A stretch of DNA of 64,000 bases from Lumbricus terrestris (Eukaryota; Annelida; Clitellata; Crassiclitellata; Lumbricidae). A program made the position numbers and the translations under genes. Positions 1 through 14,142 of the stretch are shown in pieces. The DNA lies in NCBI GenBank assembly GCA_949752735.1, contig OX457038.1, positions 18,621,081-18,685,080 of the forward strand, written 5' to 3'. The notes beneath the pieces were generated by a model, which was not told the origin of the DNA, made no database searches, and was given only the letters and a program-made list of their open reading frames with translations. Numbering within the stretch: position 1 is the first letter of the stretch; every line of letters starts with the position of its first letter.

Positions 1-3000
1 CGCCAGGTAATGAAGTGCATTTCACTGTGTATGATTTTTACATGTGGTGTCTACTGATAAAAGATCTCAAATTATTTTTGAAAAAAAACCGGAGTACTAT
101 TTTGAGTTTATATGTTTTTATCAGTCATGTGATCTAACTTGCAGTCTTTGCTGCTGCACCAATTTGTCCCTACACATTTATAGACTGTTGCTTTGATTAT
201 CAATCCATCCATTCGTTTACAGAAGGTTGTCTCTAATGCTCCATTTGTCATACGCAGTGCACCATGTGCACACACACACACACGCATGTACATGCATCAT
301 GCGTGTGATACTAGTTTGTGCTTATGGTCCAGATGATGACTTATCTTGGCATGTTGGTGATTGCCAGCTCTCTGCTTTAAAAGCTGAGTGCTTGACCTTT
401 AAATTAATGTTGAATCCTTGCCTAGGTAATGTCAGCATACTTAATAAAGGATATACTTAATCTACTTACTTTTATATGGAACTTCATGGGCGTATTTAGG
501 GGAATTTTCCGGGTTCAAATCCCCGATATAAATAAACTATAGGCATAGGCTATATGTTAAAGTTAAAATAGCCTATCTATTTAAATTGTTAAAATTTCTA
601 ATGAATGATAATGTTGACACTGAATGTTTTTAATTAGTTTATTATTATTATTCTAAAATTATAAATTCCACCACTCTAAACCTACGATTCTACGTCATTT
701 TGACTCTACGATAATAATTGCTTTGCCTGGCAGTTAATGGGATCTTTGCCCCTGGATTTTCTTTGGATAGTAATAGACCTGAGGCTCTACAGGTTTTGTG
801 AGTGCAATACCGGTGCAATTGTGGTGCATACTGTTGCCTAGCAACTTGACCAGAGGTCCCTGACCACTTTAAGCTTGGTGCTTTACCCATTAACAAGACT
901 AACAAATGAACATGTTAGGAAGTTTATATAAAACAATTTTTAGGTAAAAAATAATGAAATTTGCCATCAATTATCCACATAGTCTAAGCCACCCTAATAG
1001 TTCAAGGCAAAGTATGAAAGCATCGGACAAAGACAGCTAACCACTGCTGAAACTAAACGCTGCTCCTCAAGATGTCCAATTATTGTCACGGAAAACTGGA
1101 AAGTACAGGAAAGTTTAAGCTAAAGGTTCAGGGCCATTGGTACCTGGGGCCTATGGACTTTTTCCACCTATGTTTATTATGATCGTTTGGCTCAGAATAC
1201 GCAAACAGCGGTACATTTCCACGTCATCCGCAAAATTTCCGTTTTTTAAATATAATTTCCCCATTATATTAGAATGCTACAGCATTGGGTAACAGTTTAT
1301 TCGTCGTGTTTGCTAATGTGTTATAACGTATATATGCGCAAGTGTGAGGGAACATTTCCACGGCATCTGCAAAATAAGTGTAGGCATTGTGGCCTATACA
1401 AGGCAAACATTGCGGTCGCTACAGATTACGATGAAATGGAATCGATACGTAGTGCTATGAATTCTCACATCTTACGTGTGCCAAACTGCTAAAATAAGCA
1501 AGTCAGTGTAATGCAAGAACGATGGGTGTATGCTGTGAGAATTCGCAACACACCAATTTTTCGTGACGCATCAGCAACACACCATTTTTACGTGACACAC
1601 CGCCAGTCTATTCGCAACATACTTGTGTGTCGCGATACACCGGTTGAGAACCTCTGTATTAAGTGTTCTAAACATTTTACATTCAGCTAAGTCCAGTGTG
1701 GAAATATTTTAAAATAATAATCGACAATACAAGTAAGGCAATTTAGACTGCACTAATGTGTTGGCCCTTTTAAAAGATTCTTGAAGCATTAAATAGTCAT
1801 TTAAAATTCAAACATGCTGAATATATTTTCATGCTCTGGAAATGTGAACAGTCTTCTGCAAAAAGTCCAAATTGAGAAGTTTAAATCATCTAGTATTTCT
1901 GCAAGCAATTTTCTTAAGTTTCAGTACTTTCTTATGTAATGCTATGTAAATAATTGGGAATTAAAGTCAATATGAAGCTGAAATTTTCACACAGAAAAAT
2001 ATGTGCAAATTTTTAAAATACATGTACAATACATGTGCCTATTTTTTCCTCATTTTTATATTCTTATTCGACCGAATTGTGTGGCCAATTATTCATATTC
2101 AGCCAGAATAGGCAGTTAGAATGTTCTAACATTGCTTATGCATTATGTGCCTTTGACATGTGTAGAACAATACGTTATGGGCATTTACCATAGTCAGCTG
2201 TTGCGCATAGCCTAATTGTTATTATGCACACATGTGATATGCACAAATCTGGAGTTGTCTTCCATTAAAATAGGCTATATTAAAATGAGACTGGCTGGAT
2301 TCTATGCACATAAGCGAATTATGCACTTATCCATTATGCACTTAAATGACGTTATCTGCAGTTTAAAAGTCTGTTTGACTTCTGTGCAGGTCATGCAGTG
2401 TCTGGCAGTAGGCCAATGTGTATGTGCTACAACCGTAAGAATTTCTTTGGATTCACACCCTGTGTTAAAACTTTTCCTGTTTTTTATGTCTGTGACTATT
2501 CCAAACAACATAAACAGCAGTTGACAATCACAAACTTTTGTCTACATGCGTAGAGAAAACCCAACTAACTCTTACTGTATACATCACGTGCACATCCAAA
2601 GTGTTTGTTAAACCCTGTAGCATTGCTGTGTTTCCTCTATGTTACATTGCCCATGTGTTGATCTGCAAGGTGAGGCAGTAGAGGGAGGTCTGATTTTTAG
2701 TTCTGGAGAAATGCTCTTGATCCTTGGCTGATTGTCTTTACTTTGGTCTTTGATCTGATGTCACGGCGGGCGGCAGTTCCTGTGTCTTGTGAATGCCACG
2801 TGTAAGCGACGCCAGAGGCCATTTACTATGGCACAATCAAGGCCAGGGACCAAAGCGGACTTCATCTGTTTGTGAAGTTGTCATTGATGCTGTGTTTAGG
2901 TCTTTAGCCCTGAGCTTAACTTCTGGCCCTGTAGACAACACCATTTTATAGCTTATTGGATGTGGAATGATCTTTTGTTCAATTCAGTATGTTAAGTTGC

Positions 3001-3259
3001 CTGTCATAGTTTTAGTCTGCAATTGCTTCCCTCTCTCTTGATTGTTACAGGTGTTCTTTTGGATACAGTCGTTACATTGTTGTTGTATTTTGTTACTGTA
3101 ATTGTATTTTGTTCTTGTATTTTATTTGTATTGCATTATATGTAGTGCCTGCTTGGACAGAGATGACTTGCCTTCCAGTCAGCTGTTAACACAGACCAAT
3201 ATTACCATGGAGTGACCATTGATTGCCCGTGTGTGTGCGCGCGTGTGTGCCTCTTTTGT
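1..3259. other. Non-coding, no gene recognised
   Basis: Only short ORFs, none with family resemblance. It holds an AC tract (272-284) and a CATGGGCGTATTTAGG sequence near 487 like a MITE end, without a partner. It is T-rich on the + strand and may be intron or intergenic sequence. Confidence 0.6.
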
Positions 3260-3472
3260 TTCTTTGTTTGTTTGTATGTGCACTTGTTATAGCGCCCCTT
3301 CAAGCTCTCTCTACTCAGAGGCGCTCCCGAATGCAGAGCGGACACTGCATCGCAGTTTCACGCCGAAGCGCTGAGCAATATTGTGAGTGAAGGACTTGCC
3401 CAAGGTCCTTACGCGGCGAGGTGGATTCGAACCTCGAACCTTCCGGCTTCAAGGCAACGACGCCACCACTTA
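3260..3472 (-). mobile_element. tRNA-derived SINE, minus strand
   Basis: On the minus strand the head carries a perfect RNA polymerase III B box, GGTTCGAATCC (3423-3433). A plausible but weak A-box region lies about 35 bases upstream. The body is followed by the 3' tail GGGAGCGCCTCTGAGTAGAG...GGGCGCTATAACAAG (about 3284-3333) and an ACAAA-type simple repeat (3260-3273). The same tail occurs at the end of LINE fragments elsewhere in the window, as expected for a SINE that borrows a LINE 3' end. It is not a functional tRNA: there is no acceptor stem or CCA-ready end. Confidence 0.6.
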
Positions 3473-6400
3473 TGATGATGACAGGATGTCCAATGTCTAT
3501 AACTAGATTATATTCGATTGTTTGGTGTACTCACCTTACTAAGTCACCAAGTATCTTTTCCATGTGGCCAAACAAATCCAGTCTTTGTTCAGGAACAGTT
3601 TTCAGTTTATTTAGAGAAAGACAGCGTTGGTGGGAGAGTTTCAATCATGAAGGGACTGGAAATTGTGAGTGAATGCTGGCCAAGGTCAAGACTGATACTA
3701 ATAGGAGCAATGAACTTTCCAGGAGATGCTGATCTGTGACCATATTCATTCCAGTGATTATGAGTATTGTAAATGTCCTGCAGATTACTAGAAGGTTAAA
3801 ATTGCTCTCTTAAAGCTTTAAAAGCATAATGCTTACTGACAGCAGACAAGAAATGCTTTTCAGAAATCATTTAAAAGGCACTCTGGAATTGTTCGCATGT
3901 ACTCTTGTAACTAGCGTAAATCATTTTAAAACTGAATTGTCCATTATAAAATTTTAGTTAATCGTCTTAGTCCTAGATGCTGTTTCTAAAATTGTAAAAC
4001 TAGTTTGTTGAAATTGGTGTTTCACTGTTATTTGTGACCATAGGCTACAGCATTTTTCTGGGAGCTTTCTGGCCTCTTGTCTTGTCCATGTATAGCACTG
4101 GCTTTATTAAGAGCTGTAGTATTGGTTTCTAAGGTGATTGGGTCTATGCCCTGACATTGGCTGACATTATACCAGTATTTAAAGCTAATTTATGGCAGTA
4201 TGAATTCTGGATGAACGTTCATTTACTATTATACTCTACTATTAAATGACATAATTTGCCGGATGAATTTAGTGTGTAATCTGAGTGCACCTGCTGCCAC
4301 TGCCAGGAGAAGTCACAGGGACACAACTTGTTTTTTATAGGTCAAGTCGGTCTAAAACTGGTGCATGCATTGTCTGTGCATATAGTCAACGGTCTGTGTT
4401 GGTGATGTGGTGCAGAGCCAGACACAGTTGACACCAGACTAAAATAGTTTATTACCATGTAAAAGACAGACTTCATTAGGTATCCAGACAATGCTGCTGC
4501 CAATGTTGTTAAGCGAAGAATCTGATGGTTTGGATATGTAGAGCAAATGCCAGTTAAAGGTTATAACAAGTGCACAATGCACATACAAACAAAAATGAAT
4601 CCTATACTGTGCACTGCATGCTGGATTTGAAGGAAAATGAAACAAGACAGACAAGGATAGATAGTATAATGTTGACGTAATAATTTTCGTTTATTCAACA
4701 ATCGGTTGACAGAACGCAACCGGTTACAGTGTGCACTGTACAATTATGCAGTTTAAGCAATTTACAAGAACGCAGATAACAGAATACATAAATCTTAACT
4801 AACTCACAGAACAGACAGCCTGCAATAATCGACATCTGTAACAAATACTAAGGGGAGCAATGACCTTGACAAATTACAGAGGATAATGATGATCTCTCTA
4901 TGTATGGGTGCCATAATATTATATCTGTCAAGACCTGATGATGATGATGATGAAATTCATTTAAGAATATCAAGAAGTAGACTATTAGCAGGAGGAAAAT
5001 GTGAAAATCATTTTCTTTTGATTTCGGTTTCTTGACTGAAAGTTATAAGAATAATAGTTCTGTATTCAGAATTTTCACTGTAGATTAATCTTTTTATTTT
5101 ATGTATACTATAATTGGAATTAAAACTTTTTATAGTCTTAGTACTCATTTTAAAATTAAAATAAATTACATTGAAAAGAGCTGTTGAAGTATCTTTTTGA
5201 AGTAACCATTTTGGATTGTTTGTTTTAGTTTAAGATACTGAGTCAAGATGATTTTAGGAGTAATATTTCAGAAGCTTATCTTAATTGGTTGACATCCAAA
5301 ACAAGACCCACCCACTTCTAAACATAGGTTGCATTCTGTAAGGGCTTCCTGTCTGTCTTCATATGTGCTATTAAAGTAGCTGTGAAAATAATTGGTCTAA
5401 AGTACCACCAAGGAACTCTAGCCCATCATCTGGTATATAATATCACATTATAAACTCTTTGCCTTGGGTTTCCACTTTGACTGACAATGCTTCAAGTAAC
5501 GAAAGATGCCTGCTGGATGTACACTGTACAGGATTGGCTTTTGTACTTATTGTGGTGCTGTCAGCTGCTAATCAATCAATCAATCAATCTTGTTTATTGA
5601 CCACCACCACAAAGTAGCCTAATACAAGCGTACAGTTAACAAATTCGTATGCAGGTTGTCAATAGGTAAACCCAAAGGAACATATGGTTCCGCAAGACAG
5701 GGTTCCCTATTTACATCAGTAATTTATCAATTATTATACATCGATGGTCATCATTATATCTTCATAGTCATATTGTAAAATGTCAACTAATGATGTCTAT
5801 ATAAGTCTTGTACTCTAAGAAGTGGTATATAATAAACTCTTTGCTTGGGTTTCCACTTTGCTTGCACTTTGCTTGGGTTTCCACTTGTCCCACGCTAGAA
5901 AATATCCAATCCATAAGTATGTTCATTGCTCACACTATATTGTAACAGGCTCCTTAGTAACTGTCACAATGTGGTGAGTTGAAGTTTGCATTAACATGTC
6001 AGTTGGTTATGGTATTTACTGTTAATCTGTCTTCAGTCTTGCTGATGAGCTTTCTGACTGGACTAATCTTGATTTTCGAATACACATCAGTTGCAACTGA
6101 TTGCATTCAGTCGGTTGATGATATATGATATTGTGATCTATCTCTGTACACTGTACAGTGATGCCATAGAAGTTCTCCAGTTACATTTCATATTTTCAAT
6201 TGTCTGTTTCATCATCTCGAATTTTTATTTGAATCTCAGCGTTCATGTCTAAATGCTTTTGCAATCGGTCAACGCATTTAATATGACCGGTGATCTGTGT
6301 CAGAATTTCAGTTCAGTTTTTGGTCTGATCTTCACGTGCTCAGTTGCGTGGCAGTTGGCACTTAACATTTATCTCTAATTGTTGTTTATCTCTCGCATGT

Positions 6401-6736
6401 TGTCATCGATCGTCTCCGATTTATCAGCCATGCATTGTTTAGAGATCGATTGATCAACCTCTGAACGCCGCTTCATCGATGCATTTGTTCGGTTCATCAA
6501 ACTAATAGCAGTTCAGTGAATTGTTTGCGTGCTTGCGTGTGTGTGTGTGTGCTTGCATGTGGTCTGCGTGTGTGTCGGTGTGTGTGTGTGTGTGTGTGTG
6601 TGTGTTCAGGGCTTTTTTAACATGCACTTCTGGACAGAATGTGCGGGTCTAAATGGATTTGTGCAATTGTTGAAGCACTTCTGTGCAGCTCGAAATAATA
6701 AAAAAGTCTTTGTCATCCGATTGGGAGTTATTTACG
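3473..6736. other. Non-coding, no gene recognised
   Basis: It holds an ATCA tetranucleotide run (5570-5590) and a diverged direct repeat CTCTTTGC(C)TTGGGTTTCC at about 5456-5475 and 5838-5885, where it is also tandemly duplicated. A GT array at 6536-6606 lies just before the candidate exon. Confidence 0.55.
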
Positions 6737-6871
6737 ATGGAGGATGGGAAGGGAAAGAAGAGGTTATGCAGTTTTAAGAATTCCTTTAGAAATGCCCTGG
6801 ACTGTTTAACTGAGAGACAGTCAAGTCAAAGGCGTGGAAATGGTGAGATGGAGCACAAAGATCAGGAGAAG
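6737..6871 (+). CDS. Possible first coding exon of an unassigned gene (45 codons)
   Basis: ATG 6737 has a strong context (A at -3, G at +4). It opens a basic, charged 45-residue frame starting MEDGKGKKRLCSFKNSFRNA that runs to a donor-like GAGAAG|GTAGGG at 6871; an alternative donor AATG|GTGAGA lies at 6842. The reading does not resemble a repeat and I do not recognise the protein. Against it, no partner exon was found, the peptide is short, and an in-frame stop is not far downstream if the donor is unused. It could be chance sequence. Confidence 0.25.
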
Positions 6872-7547
6872 GTAGGGTTCCTGTCCATGGCCATAAGTTT
6901 CACTCACCCTTCCACTCCCTTGGGGGGCAGGGCGACCATAAAATGAGCAATGGACAGAAGGGCACTTTGCAGTCTACTATATCATGTGATGTTATGCATA
7001 CTTCTCATTTTGAAGTACTGAAGGCACAGTACTTGTTATTAAGCTTAAGAGCAAGCAATAAGTGTAAATGATTGTAGTAGAAAGAGTGCTACGATATTTG
7101 TTGAGGTCCATTAATTCCGTAATGTTACATTATGTTGTTTACCTGATTGTATTTGACCAATATCATACTTTTGGGTATGGTATTGATTAATTAGCGATTT
7201 CTGGTTGGTGATTGATTCAAGTAATTGTAGCAAATCGTTCTTTAATGTGGGGGATGCAGGTCAGAATTAAAAGAATTAGAATTACCGTTTTTTTCCGTCA
7301 CCTCGGAATCCTAAGGCATCGAGTTAGACTAGAATGAAAGGTTTTTAGTAACTGTGTAAACCTGTAAGGATATACACATACAAGCCATTAATCAAATATA
7401 CTAGTGAAAGAAAATGAAAGAAATCATGGGTAAAAATTTTCCGGACAGAATGATTCAACAACTTACGGAAGACTGGTTTGCACTGAAATGTTATTTTGTA
7501 ACAGTAGTTTCAGTTTAATGGCACTGTATGATCACAAAGTTCATTAA

Positions 7548-7612
7548 CGTCACCCTCCTCCGTCATCCAGTCTTTGGACTGGCACTGGTTGAGTGCAACA
7601 AGTGACGGAGTT
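7548..7612 (+). repeat. Short dispersed repeat, copy 1 (CCCTCCTC...ATCCAG)
   Basis: About 65 bp (CACCCTCCTCCGTCATCCAG, then CTTTGGACTGGCACTG) match 15777-15843 with moderate divergence. The element type is unknown. Confidence 0.5.
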
Positions 7613-9397
7613 TGTTATTTTGTGCTGGTCAGTGTTATTTATGAGCCAGTTACACCAATCAAGTCTTGTACAGAATGCAATGCAAATTCTTTGCAAAAAT
7701 TCTTGCAATAAAGATTTGCTACAATTGCTGTCAAATGGCTGTTGTAAATTGTCTTTTTTAGGGCATTCAATTCTTTTTAGCTATTTAGCCTCAACATAAA
7801 AAATTTTGAATTTTGGTCCTTAATTGTCAGAGATGATTTTGTTTGTGAATCTTTCTTTAATTAGCAGCAATTGATATTTTGAGCTTGTGCTTTTGAAGAC
7901 AAGTTTTTACATCTGATAGCATCCGCACAATAAGTAAGTGAGAGCTAAGAGCTAAGTAGATTGTAGTCATTAGTCTAAATCCCAGGGTCCAAGAAGTTAT
8001 CTGAAGGGTTTCTCAGCCGTTGGCTTATCAGAAGGCCTACTTTGATGCTGATATGCAATTGCTGTTGAGCCAATGTTCCATGCATTGAAGAGGTATTAAT
8101 AATTGTTCTATGGCCCAAAAGTGGGCAGTAAGTTTGGTACGCAGATTAATCAGGTACTCTGCATGTCAAAAAGTGGGTCCTGTGGCTTCGTGGGGTTTAT
8201 CAGCAGAGAAGACCCAAGACCCTGATTTGGGGCCACTTGAGAAGACTTCTTTTGCTCTACACAGGCAATCAGGCAATGGTGGTTTCTTGAGCATGAGGTT
8301 AGTTTGGCCTTGTTGAGAAATCTTTAAGAAGATGACCAAATGCGCTGTTCAGTTCGCATGAGTCACGTCCCACTTTCGTCAGCTGCGCAGTGAACCACGT
8401 GAGCACAAACAATCAAACCTCTTCTGGTATACGAACTCTTCAAAGTTTAAACAATGGGCCTCAGTGTCTTCAGTGGCATAACTTCAACTTTTAGACCCCC
8501 TGCAGAATTCTCAGATGGAACAATAAGAGACCTGCTCAGGCTCTGAGTTGGTCCCTCTTTTTTGAGATTACCTTATCGCTAAGGTCCCGCAATTGCAGGT
8601 GCTCCACACCTACAGTTATGCTACTCCATGATTGGAGCGGTATTCTGGATTGGCTTTAGTGAACCCATTGCCTGCAAAGCTCTGATTTTTAATTCTGAGG
8701 AGTAGAGTACATATAATTATGACTTCATACTGTAGCTAAACATGCTAACATTGTGTCTTACAAGCCTCCTGTTACATCCTCTTTTACATCTGCACTAAGG
8801 AGAACTTTCCTTTGCTTACTTTACTTGTATGGGAGTTAACTGCCAATTCTTTGTCTAGGGTTTCTTTGGTAAAGCTTGTAAATTGATTGAGCATTTATAA
8901 GTGAAAACCTGCATGATCTTTGATCAATGCTTTCAGATTCAGAGACTTTAACTCAAACAGAAGTTGAAAAGAATACTCCCAGTTGTCGGGATTCGATATG
9001 CACTGACCCTCTGAATTGTGTCCAGATATTTAAGACTTGGTCTGAATGCTTGACTTTAACTGCTAGTTGAGTATTTGAGCTGACTGGTAACATTATGTGC
9101 ATAAGTAAATGTTAAAGGACAACCTGTTCAGCATTGATGCTTGTTACGTTGGCATTGGTACTTAACCTAAGACTTGGCAGGATAAGTACGGTAATGATGC
9201 TAGGGTCCCATTGAACTCCTTGAACTGTGACTTCTTGGAGTCTTCATTTTTTAACACTTTAACGGCAAGAGAGTATTAAAAACGATTGGGGACCAATGTA
9301 GCTCTTCATTAAAGGGTTAAGTTTATGGCTTTTTGACTGAAGTACAGAGTCGAATCTGTCTTTAAAATGAGGATCCCACAGACAACAGTGAAAGGAA

Positions 9398-9510
9398 GCC
9401 AGAGGGAGGAATACTGCCAGGGGGTGAAAAGATGCCAGAGGGTGCATGGAAGCCAAGGGGTGAAAGATGCCAGGGGTGGAAGACTACCAGAGGTGGAGGG
9501 ATGCTCGAGT
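9398..9510 (+). repeat. Degenerate purine-rich tandem repeat
   Basis: Five to six imperfect copies of a 15-24-bp unit of the form GATGCCAGGGGGTGAAA or GGAAGCCAGAGGG. Overlapping ORFs on both strands are by-products. Confidence 0.6.
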
Positions 9511-10687
9511 GTACAGCAGAGAACAAAAACAAGAAAACTAGGCCCCAAAATGGCAGTGTGCAACCATTATCTGGATGTTCGATAATTTGTGTGGGGCAGC
9601 GGCGACTGCGTTGCGAAGTTGACAAGTGTGATCCGAAGTTCAGCTGCGTCTGCAAGTGTGCATGTGATGGCGGTGTGGCTGTGTAATTTGGGTTCAGCCT
9701 TGATCAGTTCGCTTGTATACGAGTATCTGGCAACCCTTTGTATACATCCTTGAACTATATTTAGACACTTTTACAGCATCACAACCGTCGTCTCTCCGGG
9801 TTCTTTACTCGGCCCTGGTTAGTTATTGTTTTTGCTACCACCACAACAGAACAGCCACCGTCTGCCTGTCTGTCTCTCTTTGTTTTAGTGTACTTGTTAT
9901 TCTCTGTATCACTGTTGTCGTTTTTTTACGGTGTGCCTTTGGTCTGCTTCTGGTTAAGGTTGGAAGACTGTAGTCAAAAGGTAGGTAAGTAGGAGGACTT
10001 TTATTAGGTGCATTTGTCAAGCATAGTCCTTGAAGGGATAGTTGTTCTTGGATGATCAATGCCCTGGTTGAATATATCAGGTTGACCAACTTGGTATTTG
10101 CAAGCTGTAAACTTTGGCCACTTTGGCCAAACATGTCAAACCACTTGGCCAGTAGACTGATGAAATGTGGAGTTTTGAAACAGTACAAAACAAACGTTTT
10201 AATGTAATAGCCTTGTTACTTGGGCTTCAACAGTTATACTTCTACCCTGGGGAGATTGGAAATGTTTAGCTTTGGGTTGGAATCCTTTGGTTGGTCTCTG
10301 CAACTGTACAGAAGTCTGCCAGTTTTGACTTCATTTTATCTGATGGTTGTTGACTTTTGAACCACCTCTTTCAAGGCATGGTGACTTTTGCAAGACATTT
10401 ATGTATAGGAAGTCTACTTGTTTTCAGGCGACAATAATTCCAAATATTATGCTGATAAATCTATAGCAATATCCCAATAAATCGATTGCATAGCAGACGT
10501 GGGTATGCTTGTCTTGTTTAACTTTTTGCATAGCATTGTAAAATGTCAGACGTTAACTTTTCATATGGTTGCTTATGTTCACTTGAGCTTACCAATGGTG
10601 TCTATGTCCAGCTGTGTGTCCGTGTAACCTGAAGAGAAGAGTTGGCACATTTGATTGTTTCTGATGTCTTTCTATATACAGTGTACA

Positions 10688-10823
10688 CAGTATGAGAATT
10701 GTATAAAAATAACTGGGGATCAGATGTTGATTTATGAGGAGTTGGGGCATATAATGAGGTCTTTACTATGGCGTCTTAAGACTGGGGAGTTGAACCCCCA
10801 CAAACCCTAGCAACTCTCTCCTG
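10688..10823. mobile_element. hAT-like MITE, CAGTATGAGAATTG family
   Basis: This is a 136-bp element. Its left end CAGTATGAGAATTG pairs with the right end CAACTCTCTCCTG. It shares an internal ATAACTGGGG and a GACTGGGG...TTGAA.CCCCC block with the copy at 22538-22681. Flanking 8-mers AGTGTACA and TATGTAAA match at 5 of 8 positions, so the duplication is decayed here. Confidence 0.55.
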
Positions 10824-13800
10824 TATGTAAAGCCAAAGGGTTCATTGCATTACCGGGTAGGTAAAACCCTTCAGACCATTTGCAATGGGAACTATTTATT
10901 GTTCATAGAGACTGTAGCACAGCTCTGTATTTGTTTTTGTATTTGTACCATTTCGTGTAACCTGTGCTTGGATGCATGTGCCATCCAGATTAGTCAACAA
11001 ACGAAAATACTATATATAGAGAGAGCTTAGTTCCAACCCAGATTTGGGTCGCTGTTAAGGGCTGGTAAACAAATACAGAATGCTCTCGATTTAGGATCAT
11101 TCAATGGCGTCCTTGTGTTTTATTTATTTACTAGTCTGTATTTTTCTGTGGGAGAAATAATCCCTTCAGAATTAAAGGAATTGTTATTAGTCTAATAATT
11201 ATTTTAGTGTTTTTATTTCTATTTCTAAAATGCCGCCAGTGTATAACATAAAAGAATGATTCATAGTTTTATCCAATAGTTATATGTAAGGTCAAAACAG
11301 TACTGCCGTCTCCACTCATTCACTCTGCCATTTGAGATTTGAATACAGGTTCAAGATGATTACTGACCAGGTGCTTTCTTGCAGGTACAGTACTCATGGT
11401 TAGGCCCACCAATCAATCAGCCACTGCATTATAGCAGTAGATTTGCTACATACTTGAAGGGCAATAGCTTGACAAATATATGAAGGGAAAATGCTTAAGA
11501 CCAGTTTAGTCCAGGTAGGAGTATATTTCAATCAATCAAATCATCAATCAATCAAAATCCGGTAAAAGGAAATGGAAAATTGCCAGACCACAATGACATC
11601 TTACAGTGACCTTCTCATAAAGAAAATGTCAAATGAATTAAATTTAGACATTGAAACTTTGGCAGGAGATAAGCTGGGAAGATTTCAAGACTACAGACGG
11701 CCATATTGGACTGAAATGAACGTGGGTCTGTTGAGTACAATCCATATTATCTCTGTCGCCCCATTTTATGAGGAGCCTTCAGTGTGACTACTCTGCCTTG
11801 GTTTATTTCTTTTTCTACTCAGTCTGTATAGTTTGTCTGAGTACATATCGCTGAATCTTGTTCAGGAACTACAATCTGATATAGACTCCAATGACACTAA
11901 CTTCGATCTCGATGCCAGGTCCAGTGTTGCTCCGCCCACTGAATGTAGCCTGCCTCTATGCATAGCCAGCATTTGGCCTGGATGAAGCAGTAAAGCAGAA
12001 ATCTAATACGTGTGACACACAGAATGTACTAAAATTTTGGTGCAACAGTACCTAGACGAACTGTGTATGATGTATCTAGGACTGCTGAAGCTGCTACAGA
12101 TGTTGACCAGCCTTATCATCAGTAATAATAATTATCAGGTGAAATCAGCTTGTGTTTGACATTTGGAGAGGAGAGTTTTAGGCAAACAGCTGATAGAGGT
12201 TATAGGATGTAGTAAGGTCTGACACTTTTGTAACCTGGATAATAATATACTATGATGTTTTTGTGGTGCTCCTGCAGGATGCCTTGTTTTGGACTTTTTA
12301 AATTGATACAATGTTCCTAAATATATTATGTGTGACCAATGTAAAAATGTTCATGTTCTTACAGAAAATGTGTGAAAAGTGTTGCAACAATTGCTTCTTA
12401 TGAAAATACTGTATTTTCATATTAGAGAGGCAGTAATTCAGTCACCATCCTTTTCTTGAGCGTTTTTGGTGATTTTATTTCTTTTTGGTTGTCCATAGCT
12501 GCATTGAACATTATTTTCGGGAAGGAGTAAACAACTAATAGAATTTTCTACAAATTCCATGAACACAACTACCACTTAAGTATGCTGTCTAATTAATTAA
12601 CTAATTGTGTAATTAATTTATTATATAATTAATTAATTAATTATATAGAGGCCAGTTGAGAATTTCTAAATACCTGAAGTTTTGTTGGACCTTGTGTTCC
12701 ACCAATCAATTGGTGTAGGGTGCAACTTGTTCAACATAATTACTTTGAATGAGATGGTGTCTTTTGCATTAGACAGTTGTGCCATTAGCATTGCGAATTA
12801 ATAATGCTTAGCTATATGTGATTGAGAATCTGTGAAAACAATGTGGGTTTACTAATTTCCAATTGATATTGCTTAATTGTTGCTATTTTATGCTTTAAAA
12901 CTTTAAAGACGTGAAGTTGCTAAAGTGACCTGAAAGTTGTAGTGCGGCTTATTGTTAAAGGTTGACTTGGCTTATGTGGTGAATATCCGTAATTATGGTT
13001 AGTGTCTGATAACTATAACTGCTTGCATTATTTTATGCATTATAAGATGCCTTGGTTCCTGAGATTCAACTGCTTTCAGTCCATTATGAAGACACCTGAA
13101 TCTGAGATATTGTTTGCAAATCAAGTGCGGTCGAACTATCATGATGTTCAACTGCACTAATGTGTAGTGTTTTTGCTCCAAGGTTTAAGGGTGAAATTAT
13201 AGACATTAAGTTTTTGGACCACCAAGTGCATAGAAATGATTGCATGGTAAGATGAGACTGTATTTCAAACACTGGATAATTTGATGAAAATCAACTTAAT
13301 GGGTTTTTAATTGGTCTTTCAACAGTAAATTACTGGCTGTACTTTTGGCTCATTTGAGTGTTTACTTCATTTCAAGGTTTCATTGGCACTAAGGCTTGTT
13401 GTCTAATGTTTATAATATGGTCCTGTTATTGGCCTTTTGTAAACATTTCCCAGCCTCTTGTTGTTCAAATACCTTCAAATTATAAACATCTGTGAGAAGG
13501 GTTCTTGTTTATTGGCAAAGATATGCAAAGAGGGAGAGAGCAAAATACAAAATGGAAGAACAGTGAGAAAAAATGACTACCGGTAATTAAAATACATTAT
13601 GACAGTTCTTATTGCCAGTTTGTTGAGATTTTGCAAACATTGCATAATTTGGGAAGTGTTGGGCCTGCTTTCTTTATTGGAGTTCCCCAGGTTCTCCATA
13701 TAATTATTAGGCTTACTGTGCTTACATAGCACATACTCTACTTATAATATGATGCAAAATTAATAACTGTAGAATTATTCCTTGTAATGGTCTTTTGTGT

Positions 13801-14053
13801 ATCAACTATGTTTCAAGTTGTTTGGTCTCCCATTTATTGGTCCGTCATTCTGTTCTTTCTTTTTAAATTTAGAAGACACGGATATTCAAGTAAGCTTACA
13901 CATTTTTGGAACAGTTCTATTAATTTTTGGAAGAGAAAGGCACCTTTAAAAGCAAGTAGGCCTATGGCTCCAGCTCTCGGTATTGTGCATTTTTTGGTCT
14001 TCATGTATCTTTTAAAATGAAACATGGCCTCCAACTGTGAGTCTTAAAAAATC

Positions 14054-14142
14054 AAGCTCTTAAGTGCTGTAATACACCGAGCAAATTGCTGTCCAGGGTA
14101 ACGGCCTCTGTTGTCATAGACCCTGGTCAAATCGGATCCATC
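14054..14142 (+). repeat. ~90-bp dispersed hairpin repeat, copy 1
   Basis: The core GTCCAGGGTAACGGCC...GTCATAGACCCTGGTC can pair through CCAGGGT/ACCCTGG. It is preceded by CTTAAGTGCTGTAATA and followed by GGATCCATCC. Near-identical copies lie at 16998-17090 (+) and 20247-20330 (-). Confidence 0.8.

Larger units (their letters stand above)
6950..14053. other. Mostly unannotated non-coding DNA
   Basis: Apart from the repeats listed separately, I see no gene. An AATT-rich low-complexity tract lies at about 12585-12650. The open frame 11572-11787 has no splice-site support and no recognised motif. Confidence 0.5.

Noticed and set aside
484..540. MITE with a CATGGGCGTATTTAGG end
   Set aside because: No matching right end or target duplication was found nearby.
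3423..3433. tRNA gene suggested by a perfect B box
   Set aside because: No acceptor stem or clear A box, and it ends in a LINE-type tail, so it is a SINE.
11572..11787. 71-codon frame starting MENCQTTMTSYSDL
   Set aside because: Composition is protein-like, but there is no splice-site support, partner exon or known family.
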